Below, piece after piece: positions 11,059 to 24,800 of a stretch of 64,000 nt of DNA. The notes beneath the pieces were generated by a model, which worked only from the letters and a program-made list of their open reading frames with translations, ran no database searches and was not told where the DNA came from. The first letter of the stretch is position 1. Each line of letters starts with the position of its first letter. A program made the position numbers and the translations under genes. The DNA comes from Sclerotiophoma versabilis. Lineage: Eukaryota; Ascomycota; Dothideomycetes; Pleosporales; Didymellaceae. The DNA is taken from the NCBI GenBank assembly GCA_012274445.1, contig JAAROD010000093.1, positions 310,001 through 374,000 on the forward strand. Reading direction: 5' to 3'.

Positions 11059-12004
11059 AATAAACTAAAGTGCGTTAAGAGAATTGCATGGGAGACGAGG
11101 TGAACCAAAAGCAGCTTCTGCAGTCCTTTTCTATCAATACATGCTCTACAGCGTGGTCCAAGAAGACGCCAAAATCATTAAACAGTTCCTGCTCGTATGG
11201 GTTTCTTTTAATCCAAATTTTCTAGGTGCGTTACGATAGAGCTTTAAAAACTTATTTACAAGGCTTGTAGGTGTGCGCAGTAGCTGCGCGCATCCAAATA
11301 CTATACAAAACAGTACTATTGTTGATGCAGGTTGAAATTTTCTAACCCCGCGGCCTAAACCGTTACACAGGCACTCTTTGTCAATCGGCCCAGGCCTCCT
11401 GCTGGCTTACCGGTATCACACTAAGATGAACCACATCTTCGTGCAGGATTGTACTGATCACTTTCCACGCTCGCTCTCAATGTCCTAGATGATAGCTTGC
11501 AGACCAAGCCTATTGAACACTACATGTTCCGCAGCTGCGTCACTGTCTTGGTCCTAGTACCGCCGCTTCCCGACAAGACCCGAACGCGCCTCGCAATCTC
11601 ATGCCAGTAACACTACTGGCCCTGTACAACTTCTAGATCATTGAACCTGCCTCAACGTCCGTCTGACCCCCAACAAGAGGGATGCACTCGCTGACTGCGC
11701 CCTCGAGTATGTTCTCCTTTACCCCTTTTAGTACTTATTAAATCCACTCCCGGCGAGTCGCACAAGGCTGCGGTGCTAAATTTGTACTACAAATAGGCCC
11801 CCCGAACCCAAGTAAATCATCTCACAACCGCTGGATCAAGTACATGATCGTCACATTGCACTCTGCTCGAGCGTCTCCCGTGAGACTATAGAACACACAA
11901 CGCTACAAGTTAAAAGAAGGTTTTGAATCAAGGTTAGTTCCGCAGTCCAGATTTGACTTTGGCCACTGATAGAGTCATGGGTGCAGCACATCGAGTCGCT
12001 GATT
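11059..12004. other. Gene-free stretch
   Basis: Nearly 950 bp without an open frame worth reporting on either strand and without a recognisable repeat. Confidence 0.4.
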
Positions 12005-12463
12005 ATGGCTGGACGACTTATAACCTGTGATGTTACTGAGCACGAAAGGGATGATGCTCGGGCTACACCTCAGAAGTTGGATGAGTTGGGCAAGGTACTT
12101 CCGGAAGGAGCCAAGTTCATTGCTTGCGTGTGGAGCTGACCAGATGGCAGCTCATTGATAAGGGAGTGGACCGGTGGTCACGTTGCATGGCACATTGCAG
12201 TGTTTTGTAAAGATCCAGTGCAGCAGGCAGAGGCAGATGAATTGTACAAGGGCATGGAAAAGGTGCTTCTGATGAAGGAAACGGCAATTCGGCCTTTGAT
12301 CCAGAACTATTGTACAGTGTGGCAGGACGACGAAGCGATGGAAGGGCTGGCCTGGTGGACGCGCCGTATACCAGACTTCGTGTTGTGGCCGAACACAGTG
12401 GTAGAAAGGACAGGAAATGTAGCGGAGTTCACAGAAGCTGTAGAGCGAATAGGTTCAAAGTGA
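12005..12463 (+). pseudogene. Unknown gene with one in-frame TGA
   Basis: From ATG 12005 the frame reads MAGRLITCDVTEHERDDARA, LGKVLPEGAKFIACVWS, then TGA at 12137-12139, and continues in the same frame as PDGSSLIREWTGGHVAWHIA to TGA near 12463. Sequence character is the same on both sides of the stop, so this looks like one 152-codon gene with a nonsense change (CGA to TGA would fit). No family recognised. Confidence 0.4.
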
Positions 12464-12791
12464 AGACTGGGAGTCTTCTCTGACTGCCTTCATGGATCAT
12501 GGCTCCTTGGACTCTACCACTAAACTAGAACTTGAATAAGACGTGTTGGATTCCTGCCTCTTTCCACATACCTGCCTATTTCCTAGGCAAATCGCAGCCC
12601 TGGTCGTAGTTGTATACCAATCAGCTCTGTAAGCCTAACCCACACGAAGGTATACTTGAGGTGCACGGGCCCAGATTAAGAAGGATAGGATGAAAAAGCC
12701 TTGACACATCGCTGTAGCGTACGCCGACTTGCTTGGACATTGGCCTTTTGTAATTGAGTTTTTAGATGTTGGCGCCGGTCAGATTGGCTAG

Positions 12792-13535
12792 ACTTTTCGC
12801 GATGTAATCGGGCCTTTTGCGTCGGCAGAAGATCCAGAGCAGAGGTTGAAAGAACTTGAGACCAATCTAACTTCAGTCATGTCACAACGAGCGTGGTTGC
12901 GAACTACTGCTGAACTTGACGAGACTACTATCTTACGTCGTAGTGTGGCAAGATGTGGGAAGGAAATCGATAGCCGACTAGCTTCAGCGGACTTAATCAA
13001 CCTTAAGCTGACGGGAGAAATTAAAGAGCAGCTTGTAAACCTACAGCTGCAGTACAGCAAGCTTTGATTGGCTCACACGAAATCAAGCCACTCACAGCAA
13101 TGTGACTCGAAGCTATCGGCTGAGCTCCAGGTACAACGCGGAGCACGGGAAGAAGAGCTCCAATGCCTTCGCAGTAAGATTGAAGGCAGCGAGGCAAGAA
13201 TCAAACGCAACGGCGCAAGGCTTGCAGGACAGATTGAGAAATATCGCATCAACCTGGGTGACTTGCATATCCAGACGAACGAGTGCCCGAATATCGAGAC
13301 TTTTGTAGCTTGCTGCTGGCTGCTCAAGTATCTGCCGGCGGCAAACTCTATACAACACGGATTCGGCAATCGTCTGAGGCTATTTTGGCAAGATCAATGG
13401 AAATACTATAAGGAAGGAGCGAGTCGTGATGAGCTCCCACTCCGAGGATGGATTGGTGATGAGGAGTTGAACAAGCTTGGGAAGGGCCTCTATGGCACAA
13501 CGAGCAACGTCTTGCACGTATACGGTCGTCTATGA
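12792..13535 (+). pseudogene. Coiled-coil protein gene with one in-frame TGA
   Basis: The frame opens after an acceptor-like ggctag at 12791 and reads FRDVIGPFASAEDPEQRLKE, then Glu/Leu/Arg heptad-type sequence (KELETNLTSVMSQRAW, EIDSRLASADLINLKLTGEI), meets TGA at 13065-13067 and continues in the same frame (LAHTKSSHSQQCDSKLSAEL, then coiled coil and a globular tail ending NVLHVYGRL). The stop is again explained by CGA to TGA. A 5' exon is expected but not found. Function unknown; similar coiled-coil genes occur at 49.5-52.6 kb. Confidence 0.45.
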
Positions 13536-13790
13536 ATCAGTTTACTGGATGCAGATTTTCAAGAAGTAGTGGAGACCAGAGGAGGTAATGACGTCGCGAT
13601 GTACGCACAGTCTATTACAGTTAATTACAGCTTTTATGTCTCTTTCTTAGATATGACTACCATCTCTTCGTCTCTCTCTTCATCTAAGCTTGCCCCAAAT
13701 GGATTTTTCGAACGTTTCAAAGTTTGGTCAATGCAGGAACGTCTTACCCCTGAGCAATCTTGAGATACCTGAACAGCTCGTTTTCTCTTG

Positions 13791-14652
13791 TCATGGGCCT
13801 GCAACCGGATAAACCGGAGGGTCCACCTTCTCTGCAGCCCGCATCACAACAACGCCACTACAAATCAAATCGATATCGACCTCAGCCTCATATGGCTCCT
13901 GACCTCGGACCTGGACCTTGTAGATCTGGCTTCTGCTGCCACAGATCTTTGTGCACCCTTCAAAGATGCCGCATATCTCCACCTTACTCACCTTGAGTAT
14001 GACATTCTGACCCAACAGTCTGACTAGCTTTGCCTCGTGATACTGGCGTGCCTTCATGTTGTAACATGGAGCAGCCATCGCCTGCAGCTTAGGGAAAAGA
14101 TCGATCTCCAGCTGTTTCATGAAGTTATTTGATGAATTTTTCCAGAGCGCGACCTGTCCTGCGATCTGGAGCAACGAGACATTGGCTGAGCCGACGTGTG
14201 GAATCTCGTCGTCGTCAACAAAGAGGATGTTGCGTTGTACTTCGTTGAGCGCAATGTTGCCCGCATCATCAGGAACGATATTTGCAAAAGAAAGCGAGTT
14301 TCTGATATGTTCCATACAAACGGCCGGGTTACCAGCACCTAGGAACGGGAGAAGAAGAGGCGGCGGCGGCGGTGGTGGTAGTGGTACGTGGGTACGTGGA
14401 CGGAGCGAGCCTTTGGGCTTCCTAGTAGACAAAACAGGCGACTCCTCATCTCCTTGTGCTAGGATTGACCCTAGCTCTATCTGGCTATCTGATGACGATC
14501 TGGGTTTCAGTCTTACGGGTTAGTTTCTGACCATTTTAGGTCGGCAGATTTACCTACTTTTGCCAGGCAAAGAAAGATACCAACCCGCATGTCATGAAAA
14601 ACATGATCAAGACAGCGAGTGGCGTAAGCAGGGGACAAGAAGCAATAGACAT
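13791..14652 (-). CDS. Single-pass membrane protein, 271 residues, unknown function
   Basis: Two exons, 14558-14652 and 13791-14511, separated by a 46-nt intron (GTAGGT..CCGTAAG, with CTAAC close to the acceptor). Exon 1 encodes an N-terminal signal anchor (MSIASCPLLTPLAVLIMFFM, then TCGLVSFFAWQK). After a Ser-rich stretch comes a poly-proline tract (PLPPPPPPPLLLP, about residue 80) and a soluble domain of about 180 residues ending in VYPVAGP. The signal anchor and absence of a cleavage-like site suggest a type II membrane protein. The short branch-to-acceptor spacing makes the intron end the least certain point. No enzyme motif recognised. Confidence 0.6.
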
Positions 14653-17600
14653 GACGTTTCCAATGTTGTGTCAGGGACAGGCGATCGTTATGTGATTTGG
14701 CAATGAGTGGTAACAAAAGCTAGGTTTGCGAAGAAGTGCCTCTTAAATAGCAACCTTCTGAGAGGAAAGGATGTGCGCGGATCGACGCTAGCAATCTATA
14801 GGGCACTTCGAGGTCAAGTGTGTTGAGAGGCGACAGGGCATGTTTGCCTGTTTGCCTGTTTGCTGGTCTAGAATCATGTCTAACCAGCATTCTATGCATA
14901 GTCAATGCATGAGATGTATGCGGACAAGTCTGAACGTAGACCTGTCTGTTATACGAGTTGCCACGTCATTCTAAACACAACGAATCCCGTTCTTCGTCTA
15001 TGTATGTTCATCCATACACGTCTTGTCCGGACTAGGTCTGGGTAGTCCTCACCAGGCTTGTTCGTTTGCACTAACCTTTCCGAGCGGCCGACGGCGGGCC
15101 GGCCGAAGAGTTTAGCACTGACAGTAGGAAGCGGGACCAGCTTCAACACATTCTGCCGTATCTTGCAGTTCAAAATGTGTTCGTGCACTCGTAGGGAGCA
15201 TGTGTTTCCAGCCGACTTACGCTCCCTTAGACTTGGCACGCGAGACGAAAGGTGAACTACCCAGCGCGCTTGTCAATAATGACTTCCTCGGGTGAAGCAT
15301 CGTCAAAAGATGTGCTTACGACACCCTTCGTGCATGTTGGCCACACAAAGAGTATATTTGAAGTCATGGCCAAGCGAAACAACACGCAGTCCTTGGCCAT
15401 GCAGGCTGACAGTATCGTCTCGTTTCAGGCAATCCCACATGCTGGCGAAGCCTTGAAGGACAGCCCCAGCCGCCTCCTCAGCGAGCAGAGGGACGTGCCG
15501 TCTTCCTACATAGGCTCTCATACAACCAGATTCCTGGCTTCATCTAGGCAGCGGCACAGTCCTTCGATTCTGCACGGATGTCATCACGCGCATTGTATTT
15601 CCTGCAGACGCCAACCAAGTTCCCCGAACCCTGCTCGTTAGGAACCATCGAAGCCTCGTGTGTGCAGGCGGCAAACGAGACCATGTCGCGCTAACTGCTT
15701 CTCGCGGGAACGGCGGGTATTGGGCTCTGGCAATGACCTGTTGCACTAATCAACAACTACGCCTTGTCATCGCACTACTCCCCATCCATCTCCCAGTAAC
15801 CCTGTGCATCGCCGAAAGGCCGTCAGTGGCACTTACGTGACGCGCATTTTCGAGATCATGCCAAATGCCGCGCACCATAACAGCATGGACAGGAGTTACA
15901 CGATGCTCATCAATCGTCCTTTTGACGACAACCTGCCTGGAGCAAGTCTGTATGCATTGAGTCATCGTCTGGTGATAGTCATCAGACTAAACTAGGACTC
16001 TGCTAAGAGTTTGAGTGCCAGGTCTCCGCGGTGAAAGGATCTCCTGGGCACCAGATGGGTAGCGATCTCCTGCGCGCGACTAGGAGATCCTCAAAGGAGC
16101 ACCATTAACGAACCTCGTCTGCAGAGGCACGCTACTAAAGTCAGTGTCCTAGCTACCACCGGTTGACGTGCGCCAGACTTTCGCGAAATTCACTGACGGT
16201 CTCACAACGTTACTGCAGCATCACTCCAGCGACCAGCACTTGTGGGTTAGGCTTCGTCTTCTGTCAATCGTGATCTGAGATTTGTACAGCGCATCACGTC
16301 TTTGGCAGGGGAGAGGGTCAACTCATCAAAGATCTTAGTCGAAGCAACTCGGCCAGCGTGCCACTCCTGCTGCGTACGATTGAGGGTGGGTACACACTTG
16401 ACACTTGATCGCGGGACGGTAATCATGCAGCTGACTCTTCAGCCTCTGTTGGCACATATTGCCCGATGCAAGCACCTTACACGGCTTAGCAACTGAGTTG
16501 TCTTGCTTGAGTTCTAATAACCATGATCCACAGCTACGCAATATTACATATGCTTCCCTTTGACACGACCCAGATCATCAATATCAAGCCTGGTGTATCC
16601 AGCAAATAGCTAGCGAGTAGACGCTCACTTTAGCGACTACACCGATTTTTCCAGGAGACTACTAGCTGACATGTGTTGCTTGGATGTATTTCTAACATGT
16701 ACCTTCCCACGCAAGACGAAGCTTCGCCTCGTCGCCTTCTACTCTCTCTATCTTCGTAGCACTGAGCCCGCATGCTCGATGTCTTCTAGTCTGCGTTATC
16801 AATAGCCAGCGACTACCGCCTGGTCCGTCTCTCAAAGCCCTCAACCATGCGGGATGGCCAGTCTAGTCCTGCACGGTCGGTCCCACTGTACGATATGTGT
16901 ATGCGGCGTCGTTGCTCGGCGGAGAAGTGCGGAGGTCGTATGCGTATCGAGACTGAGGTGGAGGCTAGTAGCATCGTCTTACTCGGATGCTGAAAGAACT
17001 ACAAGAACTACGCCATAGACAGCGGTCGCTCGCGGATCCAGTGGGTGCGCTCGCGACGAGCTGGTCGAATTCTGCAATGTCGTTCGACCGCCGTCTCGCA
17101 CTGTTATTTGTAGCGTTGCGGGGGTCTGAATTACTTAATTGCCAAATCCTGTTCAGATGCAGCGACTCGCCACATGAATCCGCGGTTCTGAGAGCAATTG
17201 TCGGCCTGACACTGGGGGAGACGTTGGTCCACCCTGAAGTCAATCAAACCACGGGCGAAGAGGTGTTTGGATACGGCTAGCAGACTTGGCAGAGTGCCGT
17301 GAGACAGCGACATGCTAGCAGGACAAATTGCCACTCTCCCTACTGCCTCTCGCAGAAACTCTTCTTTTCGGACCGGTCTTTTCATACAATGTCATCCATA
17401 CATTCCTAACATACAGTCCCTATGCAGTCCCACGCATACAGTGCCACACAGACGATCCCAGGCACACAGTCCCATCCATGCAACCCCGTTCGTGCAATCC
17501 GACGACTGAGCATCGTCGACAAGTGCAGTCGACCGTACCACCAGATGCGAAGGCTGGGCAGGTGGTTACATCGAGGCTGCCAGCCAGCACACACGGATGT

Positions 17601-19304
17601 AAAGACATGAGGATGCTGGAAAACAGATCTAGTCTAAGTGGCTCTTCAATTGTTTGGCGGCCCTCACAGATGCACTGGATGACCGCTACAGGTTCAGCAA
17701 TCACCCTCTGCCTTCCTCGATTAGCCTTCTCTCACTCCTCGAGCGCTCGTCGCATGCCTGCGCCCATCTATCACTCGCTAATACCGGTACCTGCCACTGC
17801 ATGAACCGCAACCACAATCCCTGCGTCAGGGAAAGTGCTACAGTAGTATGCAGTAAATCATGTGGGCCATGCAAGATATCGCAGATCAAGCTTGAGGACT
17901 CTGTACTGAGGAGTGATAAGATTCAGGATGTCTCCACGCAAGCTCGTGAACATACATGCCTCCACAGTTGGTGACGGTTGTGGTTTGCGCACACAAATCG
18001 AGAACGCCAGGCTATCGTGGGAGCTTGCTTCACTTATGGTGGGAGACAGTCAGGTCAAAAGATCAATCATTTCCTTGTGTCCTTTGTAGAAGTTTCCAAA
18101 GCCCCAGAATAGGTCAAATAACGATGTATCTGACCCCATATCCATTTCTCACATCTTGCCTCGCGACTCCTCCTAAGCTGGTGCGAATGTACATAGTGTG
18201 GCTGAATCAAAGCATGTAAGCGGACAAGCGGCGTGACACTCCAGAACCCGTTGCTAAGGTAGACACAAAAGGTAATCATCCCCTGAGAGAGATGCTCATA
18301 GATTGCTCTGCTTTCAGCAGCATGTGCAATGACGCGGCTTGATCCAAGCAGTACAACAACCCTGTGACATGACCATCAGGTGTTGAACGGCCTGGACTCA
18401 CTGCACAGAATCTCAGGCGATCGGATCAGTGAAAGAAGTTGACGAGGACTGTGCCAGCTATCACCCTTTTACGGTCTAAAGCCCCTGGCGGCCTACAATC
18501 GTCCACCACACATTCATCGAGGCAAGCCCGAAGAGAGAGAGCCAGAACATTATCATTGCCGTAGCACACACCGAATCTGCTTTACGACATAGATTGGCCA
18601 CCTTCACGCTAGCCTTTTTGGCTGGCCTGCTGAAGGCCGGCTCGGAAGGTTCGCGTCAAAGGCGGGGATGCTACACTGACCTCCATGATACCTGAACAGT
18701 CCTCTCGAAGCGCTGATCCTGGAGATGTGAATGCGCCTGCATGTCAGCAAGTACATAAAGCATCAACACAAAGCGTTTAGGGTTCAGAGGCCGGAACACG
18801 GGCCCGGCCCACGATGGGCCGGTCGAATTGGCTAGCGTAGGCGTGTGAGCCCTGAAAACAGTGCCCAAGGCCGGCTGGCACAGGCTTCTATTGCTGCTCC
18901 ACTTTAATTGCATTGACGGTTAGTCACTCTCTAGCCACCAGCGTCAGTGTATCGCTCATCATTTCCTGAATGGCAATTGCACCGGCATCGAGACAGATCC
19001 CTATTCGCTTTCAAGACCCATGGCGGAGGCAGCGGCAACGTCTGAAGCCCGAAGGTTGGGAACCATTGATAAGCATGGGAGAGTACTCTCGACGTGGGCG
19101 TGAGTCTGATGATACCGCCATAGATGCGCCCATGTTCATAGGCATGCACGCTGCTACAAGGCTGACTACCTGTCCTGCTGTCGTCTCACCGCTCGTCACT
19201 CTTTCACCGGTGTCCTACGCCTCGTTGCCTTCTCTCTTCCTCCATCCAATCAAGAGTCCAGCTACGTACGTCCTGTGCTACCTTCCCTATTGCCAGCATC
19301 CGCG
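14653..19304. other. 4.6-kb stretch without a supportable gene
   Basis: Many short frames of 60-160 codons occur on both strands, but they overlap each other, lack convincing splice contexts and resemble nothing I know. Local features seen are a 9-bp inverted repeat ggatctcct / aggagatcc near 16038-16091 and degenerate cacacagtccca-like repeats at about 17400-17500. GGCCGGC-type palindromes occur near 15090 and 18600-18820. The region may be decayed transposon or intergenic DNA. Confidence 0.35.
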
Positions 19305-20479
19305 ATGGTGCTCGATTTGCACATGGTGGGAGTAGCTTGTGCCATCGTTATCGGACTCCTCGGCCCTCTGCAAGCATCTGAGCCGTGGAATCGAGCAGCT
19401 GTCGCAAGGAACTGGAATGCCGCTGCCACAAAAGACCGCTTCAGAGTCAGCTTCTCGATCACATATTTTGCCCTCCACCTGCTTGCCGTCCTGGTGCTGG
19501 TGTGCCTGTGGTGGAGGTTACCCTCGTCTCAACTACCGTTGAACTTAGGACTATTGGAGTGTTCCTGGCTGAATGGACTTAGCATTCAGGTGCGTATCGA
19601 TGTATGCGATCGAACCAGGCGACTAACACGCGCTCAGATCCTCACTCTGCTACGGATAGTCCAGCAAGCTCAATCAATCCAAGAGCCTTTCTACGCCATT
19701 TGTGCATCTACAGTTGCGCTTCACTTGGCGGGCTTGGCTTGTTCGTTCCGCTATCGTGAGGTAGGCAGAGTTGTTTTGGTCCTCGGCGGTTCTGAGTTCC
19801 CGCTATTCTTGTTAGGTTTCTACGCGTACTTTGCACTTCGCCAAAGTACGTTGGGCCTCAGGACCATCGCGTGCGGGCTTGTCGCTAGCTCTACACTTTT
19901 GGCCAATCTGCTTGCTATCAAGCTAGACAGCATCGACAAGATTCTCCAGGTACGTAACCAACCGCGGCATCGCGATTGAAACTGACAGGAAAAGGTGCAA
20001 GTCCTGCTGGCCGGCATCACGAGCTGTGGACTTGTGTTCCTTAGGGCGTCGCGGCCAGCTGCCAGGTCCTGCTCCAGCCAACCTACAAAACCAAATGTTT
20101 CCTCCGATTATGTCGACCCCACACAACGTAGCGACAGAGATTATTACTTGGAGAAAGCATTCATCAAGAATACGATTGATGACCGGTGGCTAGTCGCACA
20201 GGCGGGCAAATATGGCTCTAGCTTGAGAAGAGACTCTTTAAGCTCATCGTCGCTCTCGGCTGCAACAGCATGCGAACTAGCTGACGTTGAATCGACCCTG
20301 CCAGATGAACAGAGTGAAGACGCTACCCCGCCAGTTCCACCACCATCGCCCGCGCTTGCTGGTCGTGGGCTCATAGGTACGCCCAGTTGGTCTTTATCAT
20401 GCGCGGCTAACGCATTAGCATAGTGTACATCACGACGGAAACGACGACTGTCAGCCAGCCCAGGTCAAGTTGCGAATAG
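19305..20479 (+). CDS. Multi-pass membrane protein, 346 residues, unknown function
   Basis: Four exons: 19305-19589, 19638-19949, 19989-20376 and about 20424-20479, with introns of 48, 39 and about 47 nt, all GT..AG. ATG 19305 precedes a hydrophobic segment (MVGVACAIVIGLLG). Further likely membrane helices are ITYFALHLLAVLVLVCLWW, AICASTVALHLAGLACSF, VVLVLGGSEFPLFLLGFYAY, IACGLVASSTLLANLLAI and VQVLLAGITSCGLVFL, six in total. The C-terminal 140 residues are polar and Ser-rich (LSSSSLSAATACELADVEST) and the last exon ends VYITTETTTVSQPRSSCE. This layout, a hydrophobic six-helix bundle with a cytosolic tail, suggests a receptor- or transporter-like membrane protein, but no signature allows a family call. 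The 39-nt intron is near the lower limit for fungi. Confidence 0.6.
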
Positions 20480-21800
20480 GTTACAGAAAGATGCTCTTGC
20501 TCAGAGGAAGCTTCGAGTGGGTTCTTCCCGTTCGGAGTTAGAACGTACAGCCGTGTCGGCTGCTTCAGACGGTCGGCGCTCACCTCTCGTTTCTTTCTCT
20601 GGATACGTCGAGCAACAATGGGTGTTCTGATTCAGCTAGACTCAAGGATGAAGTCGAACCGAGCAGTGCGCTTGTACACAGTACACGTTAGTCTAGTTAA
20701 GCCATTCCACAAAGAAAGCATTGTGCAGGGTACGGACGAAGGAGCATATTTCCATGAACTGACAGCTTGCGCGAAACCTGCGCCACGGTTGAGGTACCGT
20801 ACTGTACAGTGCACGGGCGGCGAAACCTACACCTCCGTAAAAACACGTTTCGTACTGTGCCAAGCCACTGGATCACGCACGGCCCTGTCCGCGCCAAATC
20901 GCGGACACCATGCACACTGCCCGCGCTAAACAACGGCCATTGTGCACAATCCCTGTCGACGTGAAGCTGAGCACCGCAGCAGATCAGCGAGCGGACCTGA
21001 GACATGTCTGTGGAGTGGCTGCACTGTAGTATTGCCTGCCGCCGACGAGCATGATGGACACGATGAGCACGAAGCCCAGTATGGGGCCCGTAGGTAGCCG
21101 TTGAACCGAGGGAAGCGCGTGATGATTGCTTTTGTACATGGCTTTGCGATACCATTTCCATGAAGCTGGAACGCTGAGTGAGAACAGACGTTGATCGACA
21201 CTAACTGTTTTCGAACGGCCAGTTGTGGCCGGCTCTTTTAGGCTAGCGAGCGGCCAGCCGTACTGCCGCAGCACAGATCCCACTATTATCTCCGCCGTGG
21301 TAAGTTGCAGCGCAGTACTTCGTCACTTCTTGGAGTTGCTTTTTGTCACACGGAACACGTTTCCCTCATGAGCCAAGTACGTCAATATGTCAGGGGTGCA
21401 AGGATAAGCCTCTACACGCATGGAAAGTAGGAATGAGCGCAGACTCCTCTCGTCACAGCCTCGAGGGCGCCGCGCTAGGCTCTATCCATCACATCCACGG
21501 GTGCGTTGCGCTGCGCACATACCTTGTTTGAATTGGCTTGAGAGCTCTACATGCTAGCTAACATCCTGGGCCAGCGTGCTTGCACAGGGTCAAGGTTTGA
21601 GAAAGTGTACGTGCCGTGTCATCATGTCGCGCTGATCGCCAATGAGCTCTGGCCTCTGGCATAGGATGCGTGCCACACATAATGCCATGCGCTCACCGGT
21701 TGCCTTCTCTTCGAGGCACGCTTCTGTTCCTGCCTTGTCTGCCTTGACCGGAAAATGTGCGACAGACTGGTCCGCCTAAACTTGATTCGAAGCAACGGCT
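20480..21800. other. Intergenic region upstream of the Zn2Cys6 regulator
   Basis: 1.3 kb without a supportable gene; long frames on the minus strand at 20697-21161 look random. Contains GTAC-rich words around 20790-20815 and a GGCCGGC-type palindrome at 21220-21260. Presumably includes the promoter and leader of the transcription-factor gene at 21801. Confidence 0.35.
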
Positions 21801-24800
21801 ATGGCGAATGCACAGACGCTGGCTCCCCCAGCCTCGACGTTTGGCAGAACCAACAGTCTTAGTGAACTTTGCTTTGAAGATACTGTGCCTGTTTCTTCTG
21901 GAACTCACACAGCTTCTTCGACACAAGGTCAACGAACTCTCGCCAACACCTCGCTCCCCCGGACATGTTTTCAGCTTGCGGATTACAAGCAACTACATAA
22001 ACCACAGCACCAACAGCATCTGCCAGAAACGCCTTTTAACCATTATCATGGAACCGTTGGGAAGTCAACACGCCCGCTCGACTATCAATCTTTTACGCCG
22101 GTCAACCCTCAGCCCACTAGCCAACCAGAGCCGCAAATCATCAGCTCAACTGCCAGTGCTGATGTCGAGCCTCAACTACTTTCGGGACACCATGACGTTC
22201 ACCAGAGTCCATGCATTGTGAAGCATGAGCATCATCCCAATGGTCGTATATCCAACAGCTACAACTACTCCATAAGTCCTACAAATCACTACAACGGACG
22301 GTCCTTCCATCCGTTACCCCCGGAGCCTGCTCCCCAATACAATTACGGCTCTTACGCACCAGGGCCGTACATGGGCCAGTATGCCGGCGCAGCTGGCCAG
22401 CCAGTACGGCGCAAACAGGTTCGCGCCACACAGGCATGTAACCATTGTCGAACACGAAAGCAGAAGTGCGACGAGGCTCGACCGTGTCAGTACTGCAGAG
22501 AGAACGAATTCGATTGCCAGTACAAAGATGTACCACCTCCCAAGTATGTGACCAACCATCAGGCAAACAGCATCCACTGACACATCACAGACGAGACCGG
22601 AGCATGATGCAACTTCAGGAAAGCGTGAACGACATCGGCGAGGTGCTGAAAAACCTTGTAGGAGGATTCACGTCGTGGAGGCAGAGCGTTGAGACCAGAC
22701 TCTCTCTAGCTGAAACCCCCAACCAGATCTTGAACATAGCTTCGCCAGAAGCAGGACTTGCCGCACCTAACAGAGATCAAAACATCTCCAGGTTTTCCGC
22801 ACCAGCTCGAGGTAAAGAGCAGAAGACTATGCCTGATTCGCTTCAGCAGCTAGCAAGTCCGTCTGACAGCGGCGGAAGCGAATGCGGCGACGGAACGCAA
22901 CTACCATCTAAAAAGAAGAGCGGATTACAGAGCGACCACACCACACCAGCACACAAACTCCTCAAAGAATGGCCCTCGATGGCTCACTTCTGCCAAAACG
23001 TCGACAATATCGACGACCTGACCAAAGACGGTCGCGATATCTCAGAGTATCCGATGCTGCTCGAGCAAGATCGAGGTCTGCTTCGCTTTTGGGGGGTTGG
23101 TGAGGGAAAAGACCTCGACGACGGAGTCCAGGGCCCAGGAAGCCCTGACAGCGGCGGTGATGCTGATGCTTCGTCTCCCGCCCCTGGCAAGGAAGGCTTG
23201 TGGGGCTACCCGCCCGCTGATACTTCCAGCCCAGGAACAGCACCGGGCGAGATTCCCAGTAGCCACCCTCTACATGAAAACGACGGTGGGCTCGGACCGG
23301 GCAGCAGGCCTGACTTCCGCTCGCATGTCCTCTGGGGGTTGTATGATTCCTACATCGAAAACATCCACAACTTGCATCCCTTCATGGATGCCAGTGAGCT
23401 CAGGAGGATGATCAAACAGTTCAGCGAGCGGTACAGTCCCGACGTCACAACCAAACACGCCGGATCATCAGCCACAAACGCATTTGCAAACCACCGACTC
23501 GGCCAGGGCCTGAAGCAAAAACGATCCAGTAGTGCGTATGGAGAGCCCTACTCTGCCAATGGTGCGATCGAACGATCTTTGCGAAACGCACTCGTTCTCC
23601 TTGTCCTTGCGCTTGGCAAGGTTTGTGCTCATCATGATCCCCTACCTTCGCCTCAAAGCGACAACATGTCGCACACAAATGGTGGCTGGGGCGTTCATGC
23701 TAACGGCAGCTTCAACAGCGACATATCTGACGACAACCGATCACGCAATGTTGACATCCTCCCTGGTATGGGCTACTTCGCCTATGCGACCGACATCCTT
23801 GGAAACCAACAGGGCGGCAATACAGTGGCACACGCGCAGGCCATGATTCTAGCTGCACTGTATCTCAGTCAGTTTGCTCGAGCCTTGGAGAGCTGGAGCT
23901 GGATCAGCAACGCTTGCCGTGTTGTTCTTGTACTAATAAAGTCAGACCATCAGAAGCTCGACCGAAACTGGTTATTAGAAAACAAGGCGTCTTTGCCCCC
24001 CAAGGAGCGCCACAGACTCAATCTGGTCATGTGTGTCTATTGGACATGTCTCCAGCTGGAGTCAGATATTCTGGCTGAGATGAGCACCCTTCCAGCCAGC
24101 AGGATTTCAGACTTCCAAAGCGAGATTGCATACCCAGATGGCATATACGAATCAGTACCGATCGAATCTGAAACCGACGTCGAGGAGAAGATGCTTGCCG
24201 ACCCACAGACACAGGACGGGTCAATGCTCATGTATTCGAGTCAAATCTGGCTTCGGGTTATACTGAATGAGGCGCACAACATGCTATACGGCAGAAGTGA
24301 GTGGCACGACGTGCATGATATCTGTTGGATTTGTGATTGATATTGGCTAGATGCGCGCCGCAGCTTTGACACTCACAACATCAAAGAGGTCGCACATCGG
24401 GCCACAGTGCATGTGTGTATCCTTGAAGACTGGAGACGAGTGTTGCCACCTGCGCTGGCTTGGAACGACGATGACCCACCGGCTACTGACATCAATGTCG
24501 CGCGTCTGCGTGCCAAGTACTATGGAGCCGTCTACGTAATCTTGCGCCCATTCTTGCACATCGCCAACCACTTTATCGACCTTCCCCCCACAGACGCAAG
24601 CACAGTACAAGCTTCTCAGAACGACGCTTCTACGTCTATCTTCGGTTCAACGTCCAAAAAGAACGCACACGTACAGGCAGATCTATCAGCCAACCAAAGT
24701 AGCATCATCGAAATTGCAGTAAAGTGCATCGACGCCGCAATCCAGAGCACAATTGCCTTCGACCGTGTCGGCGCCGCTCCAGAAAGTAGATACGTAAAGT

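Noticed and set aside
14949..17804. Half a dozen frames of 60-160 codons
   Set aside because: Mutually overlapping, no recognisable domains, no consistent exon structures.
20697..21161. 154-codon minus-strand frame
   Set aside because: Cys/His/Arg-rich random-looking text without domain or start context.
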